A DNA stretch of 23,846 bases from Clostridiales bacterium (GCA_004556155.1 SFIM01000033.1:1-23846), one strand, 5' to 3'; counted from the first letter of the stretch, positions 1-8,027 are shown. Notes: generated by a model not told the origin, from the sequence alone. A program made the numbers and translations.

Positions 1-77
1 TGGTCGAGGTGACAGGATTTGAACCTGCGACCTTTTGGTCCCGAACCAAACGCGCTACCAAACTGCGCTACACCTCG
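1..77 (-). tRNA. tRNA-Pro (anticodon CGG)
   Basis: The reverse complement folds as a full 77-nt cloverleaf. The 7-bp acceptor stem CGAGGTG/CACCTCG is followed by discriminator A and an encoded CCA at 1-3. The anticodon stem TTTGG/CCAAA encloses the loop TTCGGGA, giving anticodon CGG for proline CCG codons. The T-arm has the normal TTCAAAT loop. It lies 8 nt downstream of tRNA-Thr on the same strand, so the two are probably one transcript. The gene sits exactly at the window edge, so its terminator is not visible. Confidence 0.97.
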
Positions 78-85
78 ATAAAAAA

Positions 86-161
86 TGGAGCCGATAAAGG
101 GACTCGAACCCTTGACCTGATGATTACGAATCAGCCGCTCTACCAACTGAGCTATATCGGC
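86..161 (-). tRNA. tRNA-Thr (anticodon CGT)
   Basis: A 76-nt cloverleaf on the minus strand: acceptor GCCGATA/TATCGGC, discriminator T, encoded CCA (86-88), D-arm GCTC/GAGC, and anticodon loop TTCGTAA giving CGT for threonine ACG codons. The anticodon stem GCTGA/TCATC holds one C-U mismatch at positions 28-42. All other helices pair. It is the first gene of the Thr-Pro tRNA unit. Confidence 0.96.
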
Positions 162-201
162 ATCCAGGCTAATGAGGCATGCTGCTTCATCAGCATTAAT
201 T

Positions 202-230
202 AGTTTACCACAAGCAATGGGAAAAGTCAA
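202..230 (-). promoter_or_regulatory. Promoter of the tRNA-Thr/tRNA-Pro unit
   Basis: On the minus strand TTGACT (225-230) is followed after 17 nt by TAAACT (202-207). This is a good sigma-A-type promoter about 40 nt upstream of the tRNA-Thr 5' end. No other minus-strand gene lies between it and the tRNAs. Confidence 0.6.
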
Positions 231-408
231 TGCCAAATTGCCTATTTTAGGGGAATTGGAAATTACAAATTTAAATAAAAGAAGCATGAAAACTGGAAAA
301 AATGCCGCAGAACGGGAGGCGTGGTTGCACGTTGAATGAGGAAAGGTGCAATTGCCGGGCGAATGCGCTTGATTGACTGAGCTGCACTGCATTTTTTCTG
401 CATCCCCG
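231..408. other. Non-coding spacer between the divergent tRNA and ABC-exporter units
   Basis: Together with the two flanking promoters this makes a 333-nt gap (162-494) without a convincing gene. The only open frame, minus-strand 271-477, has no usable RBS and runs through the exporter promoter. A short inverted pair TTGCAC/GTGCAA is visible around 325-350, but it is too weak to call a regulatory structure. Confidence 0.5.
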
Positions 409-437
409 TTGCAAAAAATGGGAAAATCTTCTATAAT
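409..437 (+). promoter_or_regulatory. Sigma-A-type promoter of the ABC exporter gene
   Basis: TTGCAA (409-414), a 17-nt spacer, then a perfect TATAAT (432-437). It predicts a start near 444 and a leader of about 50 nt before the ATG at 495. It is the only strong promoter seen upstream of the plus-strand genes 495-4772. Confidence 0.75.
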
Positions 438-494
438 AAGCATGGACTTTTAGAGTTTTTATCCTGCATAATTCCATTTTGTAAGGGGAGCGTC

Positions 495-2234
495 ATGAAA
501 AAAGCCCGGCAAAAGCAGGCTCGGCAGGAGCTGACGCGCTGCTTTTTTCACAAGAATCACATGCTGTTTATCGCCGCGCTGGCGGTTGGTATTGCCATAA
601 ATTGCAGCAATTTGCTGTTTTCATATCTTATTCAGCGTATCACGGATGTGGCCATGGGCCATGATATCACGCCGCTTTGGCGGTTGCTGATGATCACCGC
701 CGTTGGCATTGCCGCTTTTTTTGCCCTGGAATGGCTGTGGAGTGTGGTTAAGCCGCGCTTTGTTACCCGCGCCGTGCGGCAGTATAAATCCCATGTGTTT
801 ACCCGGTTGATGCAGAAAAGCATTGCATCCTTCCAGCGGGAAGGCAGTGCCGAATACATTTCAGCCTTGACCAACGATATCGCCATGATTGAGCGCGATT
901 ACCTGCCCCAGCTCACCAGCATCGCTTCGCTGGCGGCGGTCTTTTTCGGCTCACTGGCCATGATGCTCTATTACAGCCCGCTCCTCACCGTTGCGGGCGT
1001 GGCGCTGTCGCTTTTGCCCATGGCGGTTTCCGTGGTGACGGGCAGCCGCCTGGCTGTACGCGAAGCCCAGGTTTCGCAGCGAAACGCCGGATTTGTGGGC
1101 ATGGTCAAGGATCTGCTCAGCGGTTTTTCGGTGCTCAAGAGTTTTCGCGCCGAAGGCGAGGCTCAGCGGCTCTTCAATCAGGAAAATGCCGCGCTGGAAG
1201 AAAGCAAGCGCGCGCGTGGCGCGACGGCGCAGCGCATCCATATGTTGGGCGAGGGCGCAAGCATCCTGGCGCAGATGGGCGTGTTCATCCTGGGCGCGTA
1301 CCTGGCTGTCACCGGGCAGGGCGTTACCCCCGGCGTTGTAATATTGTTTGTGCAGCTGATGAACTTTGTCCTTTCGCCCATGACCGAGCTGCCGCCGCTG
1401 CTGGCCAGCCGCAAGGCGGCGCTGGCGCTGATGGACAAGCTGGCCGATAATTTGAACGAAAATGTGCGCGATACGGGCAAAAACATTCCACCGTGCCTGA
1501 CGCAGGGCATCGATGTGCAAAAACTCACCTTCGCCTATCCGGACGGCGCGCCCGTGCTGCGGGATGTGAGTTTCCGCCTGGAGCACGGCAAAAGCTATGC
1601 CATCGTGGGCGCCTCGGGCAGCGGCAAGAGCACGCTGCTGAGCCTGCTGATGGGCGCTTCGCCCGATTATCAGGGGCAAATCCGCTATGATGGGCACGAG
1701 TTGCGCGGCATCAGCGCCGAATCGCTGTATGGCGTGATTTCACTGGTGCAGCAAAACACTTTCATCTTTAATGATACAATCTTGAACAATGTGACGATGT
1801 TCCGCCAGGCCGATCCCGCCCGGGTGGAGCGTGCGCTGCGGCTGTCGGGCCTGTCGGCGCTGATTGCTCAGCGCGGAGCGGATACCCCCTGTGGCGAAAA
1901 CGGCAGCGCCTTATCGGGCGGCGAGCGGCAGCGCGTCTCCATTGCCCGTGCGCTGATGCAGGATGCGCCCGTCATGCTGGCGGATGAGGCCACCGCCGCC
2001 CTGGATGCGCAGACTGCCCGCGCCGTGGCGGACGCCATTTTGGATATTGAAGGGCTGACGCGTGTGATCGTCACCCATCGCATGGATGCACGGCTGATGC
2101 GCCGCTATGATGAAATTCTGGTGCTGCATGGTGGCACCATCTGCGAGCATGGCACGTTTGATGATTTGATGGCTCGCCGCGGCATGCTGTACTCGCTCTA
2201 TACGGTATCGCAGGCGGACGAGAAACCCGCATAA
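495..2234 (+). CDS. ABC transporter, fused transmembrane and ATP-binding domains (exporter half-transporter)
   Basis: This 579-aa protein has the type-IV ABC exporter layout: about six membrane helices in residues 1-310, then one nucleotide-binding domain. Visible ATPase motifs are Walker A GASGSGKST (about 372-380), a Q-loop at SLVQQNTF, the signature LSGGERQR (about 473-480), Walker B VMLADEA with the catalytic Glu (about 493-500) and the H-loop VTHR. It should work as a dimer that pumps a drug, lipid or peptide outward using ATP. The start has an AGGGGAG Shine-Dalgarno 5-11 nt upstream and a good promoter. There is no partner half-transporter gene beside it, so a homodimer is likely. The substrate cannot be told from the sequence. 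The downstream AlaX gene starts 60 nt later on the same strand. Confidence 0.93.
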   Translation: MKKARQKQARQELTRCFFHKNHMLFIAALAVGIAINCSNLLFSYLIQRITDVAMGHDITPLWRLLMITAVGIAAFFALEWLWSVVKPRFVTRAVRQYKSHVFTRLMQKSIASFQREGSAEYISALTNDIAMIERDYLPQLTSIASLAAVFFGSLAMMLYYSPLLTVAGVALSLLPMAVSVVTGSRLAVREAQVSQRNAGFVGMVKDLLSGFSVLKSFRAEGEAQRLFNQENAALEESKRARGATAQRIHMLGEGASILAQMGVFILGAYLAVTGQGVTPGVVILFVQLMNFVLSPMTELPPLLASRKAALALMDKLADNLNENVRDTGKNIPPCLTQGIDVQKLTFAYPDGAPVLRDVSFRLEHGKSYAIVGASGSGKSTLLSLLMGASPDYQGQIRYDGHELRGISAESLYGVISLVQQNTFIFNDTILNNVTMFRQADPARVERALRLSGLSALIAQRGADTPCGENGSALSGGERQRVSIARALMQDAPVMLADEATAALDAQTARAVADAILDIEGLTRVIVTHRMDARLMRRYDEILVLHGGTICEHGTFDDLMARRGMLYSLYTVSQADEKPA

Positions 2235-2293
2235 CGCCGTGCCTCCAATGAGAAAATCTACCTTATATTATTGCAAACCCAGGAGGGCTTATT

Positions 2294-3478
2294 GTGCAGC
2301 CTACCAATCGTCTTTATTATGATCATGCTTATTTGACTGCGTTTGACGCGCGGGTGGTTGCCGTGCGGCCAGACGGCTGGGCGGCGCTGGATTGCTCGGC
2401 ATTTTATCCCACCTCGGGCGGGCAACCCTATGATACGGGCACGCTGCAATGGGGCGACGTTACCGCCCATGTAACCGATGTGGAGGTGCAGGACGGTATA
2501 GTATGGCACAAGCTGGACGCGCTTCCGCCGCAGGATATGCCGGTGCACGGCTGCATCGATTGGCCGCGCAGGCTGGATCATATGCAGCAGCACGCGGGCG
2601 ATCATATGATCGCCGGGGCGGCGTGGCAGCTGTACGGCGCAGTGACGATCGGCCTGCACCTGGGGCAGACGGAATCCACCATCGATATGGATTTGCCCGG
2701 CGGGCGCACGCGCCTGACGGCGGAGGAGATCGATACGCTGGAAGCCATGGTCAACGCCCGCGTACAGCAGGATGATCCCATCCTCTGCTGGTTCCCTGCG
2801 CCCGACGAGCTGGCGGCTCTGCCCCTGCGCAAGCGCCCCACCGTTTCCGAGCATGTGCGCGTGGTGGCCATGGGCGATTACGAGATGGTCGCCTGCGGCG
2901 GTACGCATCCGGCTACAACGGGGCAAATTGGGCCGGTCAAGATTCTGTCCACCGCGCCCGCCCGCGGCAAGCTGCGGCTGACCTTTGTGGCCGGCATGCG
3001 CGCGGTGCGCTATTTTCAGCGTGTCGCCCGCTGTGCCGAAGGGCTCAGCGCCGCCCTGTCCGCCACGCCCGATACCGCGCTGGACGCGCTGCATCATGAG
3101 CGCGAAACGGCTCAGGAAGCGCGCCGCGCGGCCCGGGAGCAATTGACCCTGGCCATGATGGAAACGCTGCTCCGGGACGCAATCTCCCTGCCCTGCGGCA
3201 CGCTGTATTGCGGGCACATTGCCTATGGCGAGCCCGAAACGCTGCTGCACGCCGCCGCTGCGCTGACGGCTCAGCCGGGAGCAATTGCGCTTTTGTCCTG
3301 CCCGCGCAAGGATGCGCGCATGCTGATCTTTGCCCGCAGTGCGAATGGCGCGCTCGATATGGCGCAGCTGCTGCGCGAAAGCGGCGCGCGGGGCGGCGGC
3401 AAGCCCGATATGGCGCAGGGCAGCGCCCCGGATGGTGCGGCGCTGGAAAGCGCAAAACGAATTCTGTTCAACAAATGA
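2294..3478 (+). CDS. Alanyl-tRNA editing protein, AlaX-L type with DHHA1 domain
   Basis: This 394-aa protein matches the long class of stand-alone editing enzymes that remove serine or glycine wrongly attached to tRNA-Ala, related to the editing half of alanyl-tRNA synthetase. The zinc site is complete: HAGDH (H100 and H104) and CGGTH (C201 and H205). The conserved N-terminal stretch FYPTSGGQPYDTG is present. The C-terminal DHHA1 domain ends with GGG at 367-369 and a following AQG. Translation starts at a GTG (2294), 6 nt after a strong AGGAGGG. Its stop is 16 nt before the M28 peptidase gene, so the two are probably co-transcribed. It acts in the cytoplasm and should back up the synthetase's own editing domain. 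Confidence 0.94.
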   Translation: MQPTNRLYYDHAYLTAFDARVVAVRPDGWAALDCSAFYPTSGGQPYDTGTLQWGDVTAHVTDVEVQDGIVWHKLDALPPQDMPVHGCIDWPRRLDHMQQHAGDHMIAGAAWQLYGAVTIGLHLGQTESTIDMDLPGGRTRLTAEEIDTLEAMVNARVQQDDPILCWFPAPDELAALPLRKRPTVSEHVRVVAMGDYEMVACGGTHPATTGQIGPVKILSTAPARGKLRLTFVAGMRAVRYFQRVARCAEGLSAALSATPDTALDALHHERETAQEARRAAREQLTLAMMETLLRDAISLPCGTLYCGHIAYGEPETLLHAAAALTAQPGAIALLSCPRKDARMLIFARSANGALDMAQLLRESGARGGGKPDMAQGSAPDGAALESAKRILFNK

Positions 3479-3494
3479 AAGGAGCATTATTACC

Positions 3495-4772
3495 ATGGAA
3501 GTATCCGCTCGCCGCGCGTTTGCGCTGCTGAAAAGTCTGGCTTTTGAACGTCTCTCCGGTTCCGATGCGGAGAAATGCGCCGCCGAAACCCTGCTGGCCG
3601 AGGCTCAGGGCTGCGGCGTGGACGCGCACATTGAGGAATTTAGCGTGCCCTGCGGCCGCGTAGGCAGCGCGCGCCTGGTCGTCACCGCGCCCTATCAGAA
3701 GGAATACGCCGTTACGGGCTACGAGCGCTCGCTGTCCACGCCAGAGGGCGGCCTGGACGCGGATTTCTATTATGCTGAGGATCTGCTGCCCGCGCACCTG
3801 CTCCATGTAAAGGGCAAGATCGTTATGATCAACGGCCGCCTGCGCCGCGCGGATTATGAAAAGCTGCAAAAGGCTGGGGCTGCGGCCATCCTGACCTTCT
3901 CGGGCACCACGCTGGATCGTCCCAGCGAGACGGACTGCGATATCCGCAAGCTGCGCGAAACCATGACCGAGCCCTTTGGCTTTGCCGTTGCGCTGAACAT
4001 GCGTGCCGCCGATGCGGCGGAGATCGTGCGCCGGGGCGCCGCGCGCATGCATATTGAAATCGACAGCGAATGCGTGGAGGGTACCAGCCGCAACGTGTGC
4101 GCGGTAATCCCCGGCACGCAGTACCCTGATGAAATCATCTCCTTCGGCGCGCATTACGACAGCGTGCATTTTTCCACCGGCGTATACGACAACATGTCCG
4201 GCAGCGTGATCAACATGGAGCTGCTGCGCTACTTTGTCACCCATCGCCCGGCGCGCACGATGAAATTTAACTGGTTCGGCTCGGAGGAGCAGGGGCTGCT
4301 GGGCAGCAAGGCGTGGACGGCCGCGCACGCGGAGGAATTGAGCAAGCATGTGCTGATGATCAATGTGGATGTGGCCGCCGCGACACTGGGCCACAACATC
4401 GCGCCTGTGCTGGCTACGCAGGAGGCTGTGGGCTATGTGGATGCGCTAATGTGCGAGTTGGGCGTGCCCTGCAAGGTGAAGCTGGATATCTATTCCAGCG
4501 ACTGCGTGCCCTTTGCCGATCACGGCGTGCCGGCGATTAACCTGTGCCGCTTCGGCGCGTCCGGCGCGGATTACATCCATGATCGCCGCGACAACCTTAA
4601 AAGCGGCTATATCGATGAAAAAGCGCTGGATATCACCCTGCAGCAGGCGCTGTACCTGGCCAAGCGCGTAGCCAACGCGGCGGTGTTCCCCATCAAGCGC
4701 GAGATTGCCGATGAGATCCGCGACAAGGTGGATACCTACCTGTTCCGCAAGGAAAGCAAGGATAAAAAGTAA
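3495..4772 (+). CDS. M28-family metallopeptidase (aminopeptidase-like, with inserted PA-type domain)
   Basis: Translation from the ATG at 3495, preceded by AAAGGAG, gives 425 aa. The open frame runs further upstream but would overlap AlaX. The catalytic half carries the M28 two-zinc motifs in order: GAHYDS (about 218-223) and YDNMSG, the EE pair in WFGSEEQGLLG (about 262), NVD, and IHDRRDN near 360. Residues of roughly 45-190 read as a protease-associated insert. There is no signal peptide, so it is probably a cytoplasmic amino- or dipeptidase. It is the last gene of the plus-strand block and is followed by a terminator. The substrate range is not predictable. Confidence 0.9.
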   Translation: MEVSARRAFALLKSLAFERLSGSDAEKCAAETLLAEAQGCGVDAHIEEFSVPCGRVGSARLVVTAPYQKEYAVTGYERSLSTPEGGLDADFYYAEDLLPAHLLHVKGKIVMINGRLRRADYEKLQKAGAAAILTFSGTTLDRPSETDCDIRKLRETMTEPFGFAVALNMRAADAAEIVRRGAARMHIEIDSECVEGTSRNVCAVIPGTQYPDEIISFGAHYDSVHFSTGVYDNMSGSVINMELLRYFVTHRPARTMKFNWFGSEEQGLLGSKAWTAAHAEELSKHVLMINVDVAAATLGHNIAPVLATQEAVGYVDALMCELGVPCKVKLDIYSSDCVPFADHGVPAINLCRFGASGADYIHDRRDNLKSGYIDEKALDITLQQALYLAKRVANAAVFPIKREIADEIRDKVDTYLFRKESKDKK

Positions 4773-4792
4773 TTATAGCATCAATAAAAAAC

Positions 4793-4818
4793 GATCCCCT
4801 GCCTGTTGGCGGGGGATC
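4793..4818. terminator. Bidirectional intrinsic terminator between convergent genes
   Basis: An 11-bp stem GATCCCCTGCC/GGCGGGGGATC with one T-G wobble and a TGTT loop. Read on the minus strand the stem is followed by GTTTTTTATT, a good U-tract for ending the zinc-ribbon gene. On the plus strand the U-tract is poorer (ATTGACTTTTAT) but it sits 20 nt after the peptidase stop. Confidence 0.8.
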
Positions 4819-4834
4819 ATTGACTTTTATCGAT

Positions 4835-5224
4835 TTACTTGAGCTCATTTCCGCACTTGGGGCAGAAGCGATAGTCCTCCTGCAGCGCTTCGCCGCAATA
4901 GGGGCAATAGCGTGCGGCAGGCTCCTGCTTTTCAGGCATATAGCCTGCGCCGTTCTTGCCGAAGTACTGGTTCAGCTCGTCCGGCTCCTCCTGCTCATCG
5001 GTGATATCAAAGGCGGAAAAGCGGTTTTTGCGCGTGGCATTGGAAAACTGATAGATTGCCCCGGCGACGGCCATCAGCACGAAGATTGCGCCAAAGGCAA
5101 CAAACAGCCCCGGCGCGCCGATACCGCCGGCCATGATCATCCAGAATATGCCGAACACGGCCGCCGCCACATAGCCGACGCCGTTCATGAAGGAGGGCCC
5201 GCGACCGGGCTTTACGCTTTTCAT
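4835..5224 (-). CDS. Small membrane protein with C-terminal zinc ribbon
   Basis: 129 aa, start ATG at 5224 behind GAGAGGTGA. Two hydrophobic segments (about residues 15-35 and 38-60) are followed by an acidic linker and a C-terminal double-CxxC zinc ribbon: YCPYCG (C107, C110) and FCPKCG (C121, C124). This architecture, a membrane anchor plus a 'zinc-ribbon' tail, is common in Firmicutes. It gives no specific function; the ribbon probably mediates protein contacts on the cytoplasmic side. It ends at the shared terminator with the M28 gene. The nearest upstream gene on this strand is the flotillin, 420 bp away, so it is likely a separate transcript. Confidence 0.85.
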   Translation of the reverse strand: MKSVKPGRGPSFMNGVGYVAAAVFGIFWMIMAGGIGAPGLFVAFGAIFVLMAVAGAIYQFSNATRKNRFSAFDITDEQEEPDELNQYFGKNGAGYMPEKQEPAARYCPYCGEALQEDYRFCPKCGNELK

Positions 5225-5365
5225 TGCCTGTCACCTCTCTGTGTGCAAGATGCGCCGCCGCGCTCTCTACTTATATAGACGATACAGCCGCGGCATTTGT
5301 TGCAGGGATTTACAGATTTTGAGAAATTTTGGCAGATAAGGGAATACGGGGGAACGGGGGGATAC

Positions 5366-5394
5366 GGTACTTTCTTGGCGCCCAAGAAAGTACC
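5366..5394. repeat. Perfect 29-nt hairpin dyad, probable dispersed intergenic repeat
   Basis: GGTACTTTCTTGG and CCAAGAAAGTACC are perfect 13-nt inverted arms around a CGC loop, followed by AAAGAAGG. From memory, very similar 'TACTTTCTTGG' dyads recur between genes in other bacterial genomes, so this is more likely a repeated element than a gene-specific terminator. Neither strand has a U-tract after the stem. Confidence 0.65.
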
Positions 5395-5550
5395 AAAGAA
5401 GGCTGCATGTGACGTGAAAGTCAATTGGATGAAAACAGGGAGTGGCCCAGGCCACCCCGTGGCAGATGAAAGCCTGAACCGCCCGGATGAAAGCAAGCTT
5501 TCCTCCGTTCGCTTCCTGCTTTCCCCCCTGGTCTGGCTTCGCCAGCCCTG

Positions 5551-5569
5551 CGCTGATCTGCGATCAGCG
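5551..5569. repeat. Short perfect inverted repeat
   Basis: CGCTGATC and GATCAGCG are 8-nt perfect arms around TGC. It lies 6 nt after another small dyad (5533-5545) and 180 nt from the 29-nt hairpin, so these may be parts of one composite intergenic element. Confidence 0.5.
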
Positions 5570-5644
5570 TGCCATGGGGCGATGGTTGGGTGTGAAAATC
5601 AGGCGCACTGATGAACGTTTGGCAGTAGCTGGCGCGCGCCTTGT

Positions 5645-7045
5645 TTACTCCTCGGCCTGCTGCGCCTGCGCGCCCTGCTTGCCAGCCGCATAGGCGGACA
5701 GCAGCGCCGTCAGGTCAATGCCCGTGGCTTCCTTGAGGCCCTCGATGATCTGGCCGGAGCTGTTCATCACGTCACGCACCATGCGGGTGGGGTTGCCGTC
5801 GCCGTACATGACGATCTTGTCCGTCTGGGCCAGGGGCAGGGCGGCGTTTTTGACCACCTCGGGCAGGGCGGCCAGGTACATTTCCAGGATGGAGGCTTCG
5901 CCCATCTTGCACTGGGCTTCGGCCTTGCGCTCGATAGCTTCGGCCTCGGCCAGGCCGCGGGCGCGGATACCTTCGGCCTCCTGCTCCATGGCGTAGCGCT
6001 GCGCCTCGGCTTCAGCACGGCGCGCCTGCGCCTGCTGCTCGGCCTCGTATTTCTGCGCGTCGGCCTCGCGCTGACGGCGGGCCAGCTCGGCCTCGGCTTC
6101 ACGCTCAGCCTGATACTTTTTCGCGTCGGCAGCCTTGCGCACCTCGGCGTCCAGCTTGCGCTCCTGAATGGCGATTTCCTTTTCGGCCAGCTCGGCTTCC
6201 TTTTCACGGCGGGCGATGTCCGCATCCGCGCGGGTGATTTCAATGGTCTTGCGCTGGCTTTCCTGCTGAATGGAATAGGCCGCGTCGGCTTCGGCGCGCT
6301 TGGTATCGGCGCGCACCTGCATTTCGGCCTGCTGCACGGTCAGCTCGGCGTTCTGGGCGGCGATCTTCTTTTCGCTGTCCACCTTGACGGCATTGGCTTC
6401 CTGCTGGGCCACGGAGGAGGCGATGGCAATGTCGCGCTGGGCGTTGGCCTTGGCAATCTGCGCGTTCTTGCGGATCTGCTCCACGTTGTCGATACCCATG
6501 TTTTCGATGGTGCCGGCGTTGTCGCGGAAGTTCTGGATATTGAAGTTTACCACCTCAATGCCCAGCTTCTGCATATCGGGCACCACGTTTTCGGTGATCT
6601 TCTTGGCCACGCCCTGGCGGTCCTGCACCATTTCCTTCAGGCCCACGCTGCCCACGATTTCACGCATGTTGCCCTCCAGCACCTGCGTTACCATGGCGAT
6701 CAGCTGGGGCTGTTTCATGCCCAGCAGCGATTCAGCCGCGCGGGTAAGCAGCGCTGGGTCGGAGGAGATTTTCACGTTGGCCACGCCGTCCACCATCACG
6801 TTGATGAACTCGTTGGTGGGCACGGCCTCGCTGGTCTTTACGTCCACGGTCATTACCTGTAGCGACAGCTTATCCACGCGCTCCAGGAAGGGGATTCTCC
6901 AGCCGGCTTTACCGATCAGAATGCGCTTTTTGCCAAGGCCGGAGATAATAAAGGCTGTGTCCGGCGGGGCTTTGAGATAGCCCGCGGCGAACAGGATGAC
7001 GCCCAGCGCCAGGGCGGCTAAGAGGATGATGATGCCGGTTTCCAT
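5645..7045 (-). CDS. Flotillin-like SPFH/band-7 protein (FloT type)
   Basis: The 466-aa protein starts at an ATG (7045) preceded by AAGGAG. An N-terminal hydrophobic segment (about residues 4-24) is followed by the SPFH domain (about 25-190) and a very long Ala/Glu/Lys/Arg-rich coiled coil (about 195-395). A conserved flotillin tail follows with the stretches LAALPEVVKNAALPL and VMYGDG. Flotillins oligomerise on the inner face of the membrane and organise ordered lipid domains. The length and repeated EAEA heptads fit FloT/YqiK better than the short FloA. The usual NfeD/YuaF partner gene is not next to it. No clear U-tract terminator follows the stop. Confidence 0.93.
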   Translation of the reverse strand: METGIIILLAALALGVILFAAGYLKAPPDTAFIISGLGKKRILIGKAGWRIPFLERVDKLSLQVMTVDVKTSEAVPTNEFINVMVDGVANVKISSDPALLTRAAESLLGMKQPQLIAMVTQVLEGNMREIVGSVGLKEMVQDRQGVAKKITENVVPDMQKLGIEVVNFNIQNFRDNAGTIENMGIDNVEQIRKNAQIAKANAQRDIAIASSVAQQEANAVKVDSEKKIAAQNAELTVQQAEMQVRADTKRAEADAAYSIQQESQRKTIEITRADADIARREKEAELAEKEIAIQERKLDAEVRKAADAKKYQAEREAEAELARRQREADAQKYEAEQQAQARRAEAEAQRYAMEQEAEGIRARGLAEAEAIERKAEAQCKMGEASILEMYLAALPEVVKNAALPLAQTDKIVMYGDGNPTRMVRDVMNSSGQIIEGLKEATGIDLTALLSAYAAGKQGAQAQQAEE

Positions 7046-7100
7046 TTTGTCTTGCTCCTTTTCATTGGTTGGCGGGGGAGGGATTGTTCTTTACGCGCTT

Positions 7101-7129
7101 ATCATATCAAAAGGGCGCGCGGCGGGCAA
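7101..7129 (-). promoter_or_regulatory. Candidate promoter of the flotillin gene
   Basis: On the minus strand TTGCCC (7124-7129), 17 nt, TATGAT (7101-7106). The -10 is good and the -35 is moderate. It would give a leader of about 50 nt before the flotillin ATG. Confidence 0.5.
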
Positions 7130-7208
7130 GGGTAAGCGAATCAATTGTCGTTCCCGGCGCGCCGGATGTACGTTTTGGCGCGCGATTGCCGCGCCGGCCG
7201 ATCTTCCT

Positions 7209-7237
7209 TTGACAAGATACGAGCAATCGGGTATGAT
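7209..7237 (+). promoter_or_regulatory. Strong promoter with an RBS that leads to no gene (orphan)
   Basis: TTGACA (7209-7214), 17-nt spacer, TATGAT (7232-7237): a near-consensus sigma-A promoter. About 40 nt downstream comes GGAGG (7279-7283) and then GTG immediately followed by TAA (7291-7296), so no protein begins there. The next real start is at 7444 with its own RBS. This looks like the 5' end of a gene that has been separated from its coding part. Confidence 0.75.
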
Positions 7238-7293
7238 ATAGAAGCAAGGCAATCATCATTTTATCGTTTACGGTTTATGGAGGCAGCATAGTG

Positions 7294-7416
7294 TAAACTA
7301 CTGGCCTAAAACGGGTCTTCTGTATGGCGTTCCTGACTTTGGCCAAATGAAATCAGTGATGGATTTTTTGAGGTCCGGATGGCAGTTCTTTAGGAATAAC
7401 ACTCTTTTCAAATAAT
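7294..7416 (+). pseudogene. Possible C-terminal fragment of an unidentified gene
   Basis: One frame stays open from upstream of 7294 to a TAA at 7414-7416 and reads about 40 residues, including VNYWPKTGLLYGVPDFGQ and later FLRSGWQFFRNNTLFK. It has no start codon and I do not recognise it. It may be the tail of a gene cut off by rearrangement, or chance. Composition is AT-richer than the DNA before 7290. Confidence 0.25.
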
Positions 7417-7443
7417 GATATAGCAAAAATAGGGGGATAAATA

Positions 7444-7956
7444 ATGTTTAGGAATAAGATTCTTGTGGCAACTCTCATTCTTGTTATTGCTATAATTCTC
7501 TGCATCTGTTTTCTGAAAAAAGAAAATGAGATAAAGTTTGTGAAAATTGGATCCTTCGATTGGTTGAAACCTATCTCTTCAGATAATCCCCCATTTGGAA
7601 CATTGTGGTGGAGTATAACCCAGGCACCAGAATCCTACATTTCGCTTGCATCTTTTTCTGACTTGTATAAGCGAGCGACTGGTTTGAATATCACGGACAC
7701 ATATGAGTTCGATTTTGATAACTACACATATATCGTGGTAGCTGGTTATGAGTTACAGAACATCTCATACAACAGATGGGATATCTGGGGTCGTTTCACA
7801 GCAAAATATCCATGGTATCATGGGAAAGTAGTTCTTTTGCCAGAAGAGAATAAAAGGGCGATCAATATATATAGAATAGAGAGAATCCTTATCACATCAG
7901 ATGAGCATTCGCGAGGATCTATTATGGATGATAGAAGAATTGTTATTCTGGATTAA
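7444..7956 (+). CDS. Hypothetical membrane-anchored protein
   Basis: 170 aa, ATG behind a purine-rich AGGGGGA. Residues about 6-24 (ILVATLILVIAIILCICFL) form a single hydrophobic segment followed by lysines. The rest is an aromatic-rich extracytoplasmic domain with no motif I recognise. The Cys residues within the helix do not make a proper lipobox, so a signal anchor is more likely than a lipoprotein. Its AT-rich composition contrasts sharply with the flotillin and aldo/keto reductase genes on either side, suggesting acquisition from elsewhere. An intrinsic terminator follows 10 nt after the stop, so it is a single-gene unit. Confidence 0.75.
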   Translation: MFRNKILVATLILVIAIILCICFLKKENEIKFVKIGSFDWLKPISSDNPPFGTLWWSITQAPESYISLASFSDLYKRATGLNITDTYEFDFDNYTYIVVAGYELQNISYNRWDIWGRFTAKYPWYHGKVVLLPEENKRAINIYRIERILITSDEHSRGSIMDDRRIVILD

Positions 7957-7966
7957 CTTAATTTTT

Positions 7967-7998
7967 GCGGAGCTTCGAAAAGAATCTCCGCCTTTTCT
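7967..7998 (+). terminator. Intrinsic terminator of the 7444-7956 gene
   Basis: GCGGAGCTTC and GAATCTCCGC form a 10-nt stem with one C-T mismatch around a short A-rich loop (7967-7991), followed by CTTTTCT. It lies directly after the stop of the hypothetical gene. Confidence 0.7.
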
Positions 7999-8027
7999 AT
8001 GCCCATAGCAAGAAAGGACGTGGTAAT

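Larger units (their letters stand above)
5225..5644. other. Non-coding, dyad-rich intergenic region
   Basis: No convincing gene lies in these 420 bp. Open frames here lack an RBS and have low-complexity translations. The region holds at least four close inverted repeats: 5366-5394 (13-bp arms), 5489-5502 (GAAAGC/GCTTTC), 5533-5545 (CTGGC/GCCAG) and 5551-5569 (CGCTGATC/GATCAGCG). None is followed by a proper U-tract. Confidence 0.6.

Noticed and set aside
951..1697. Long minus-strand open frame inside the ABC exporter, and similar long frames opposite AlaX, the peptidase, flotillin and purine-operon genes
   Set aside because: They are antisense shadows of GC-rich real genes: low-complexity Arg/His/Ala/Gln translations, no RBS and no recognisable domains.
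5221..5496. Minus-strand open frame across the dyad-rich gap
   Set aside because: It crosses the 29-nt hairpin, has no RBS and overlaps the promoter area of the zinc-ribbon gene.
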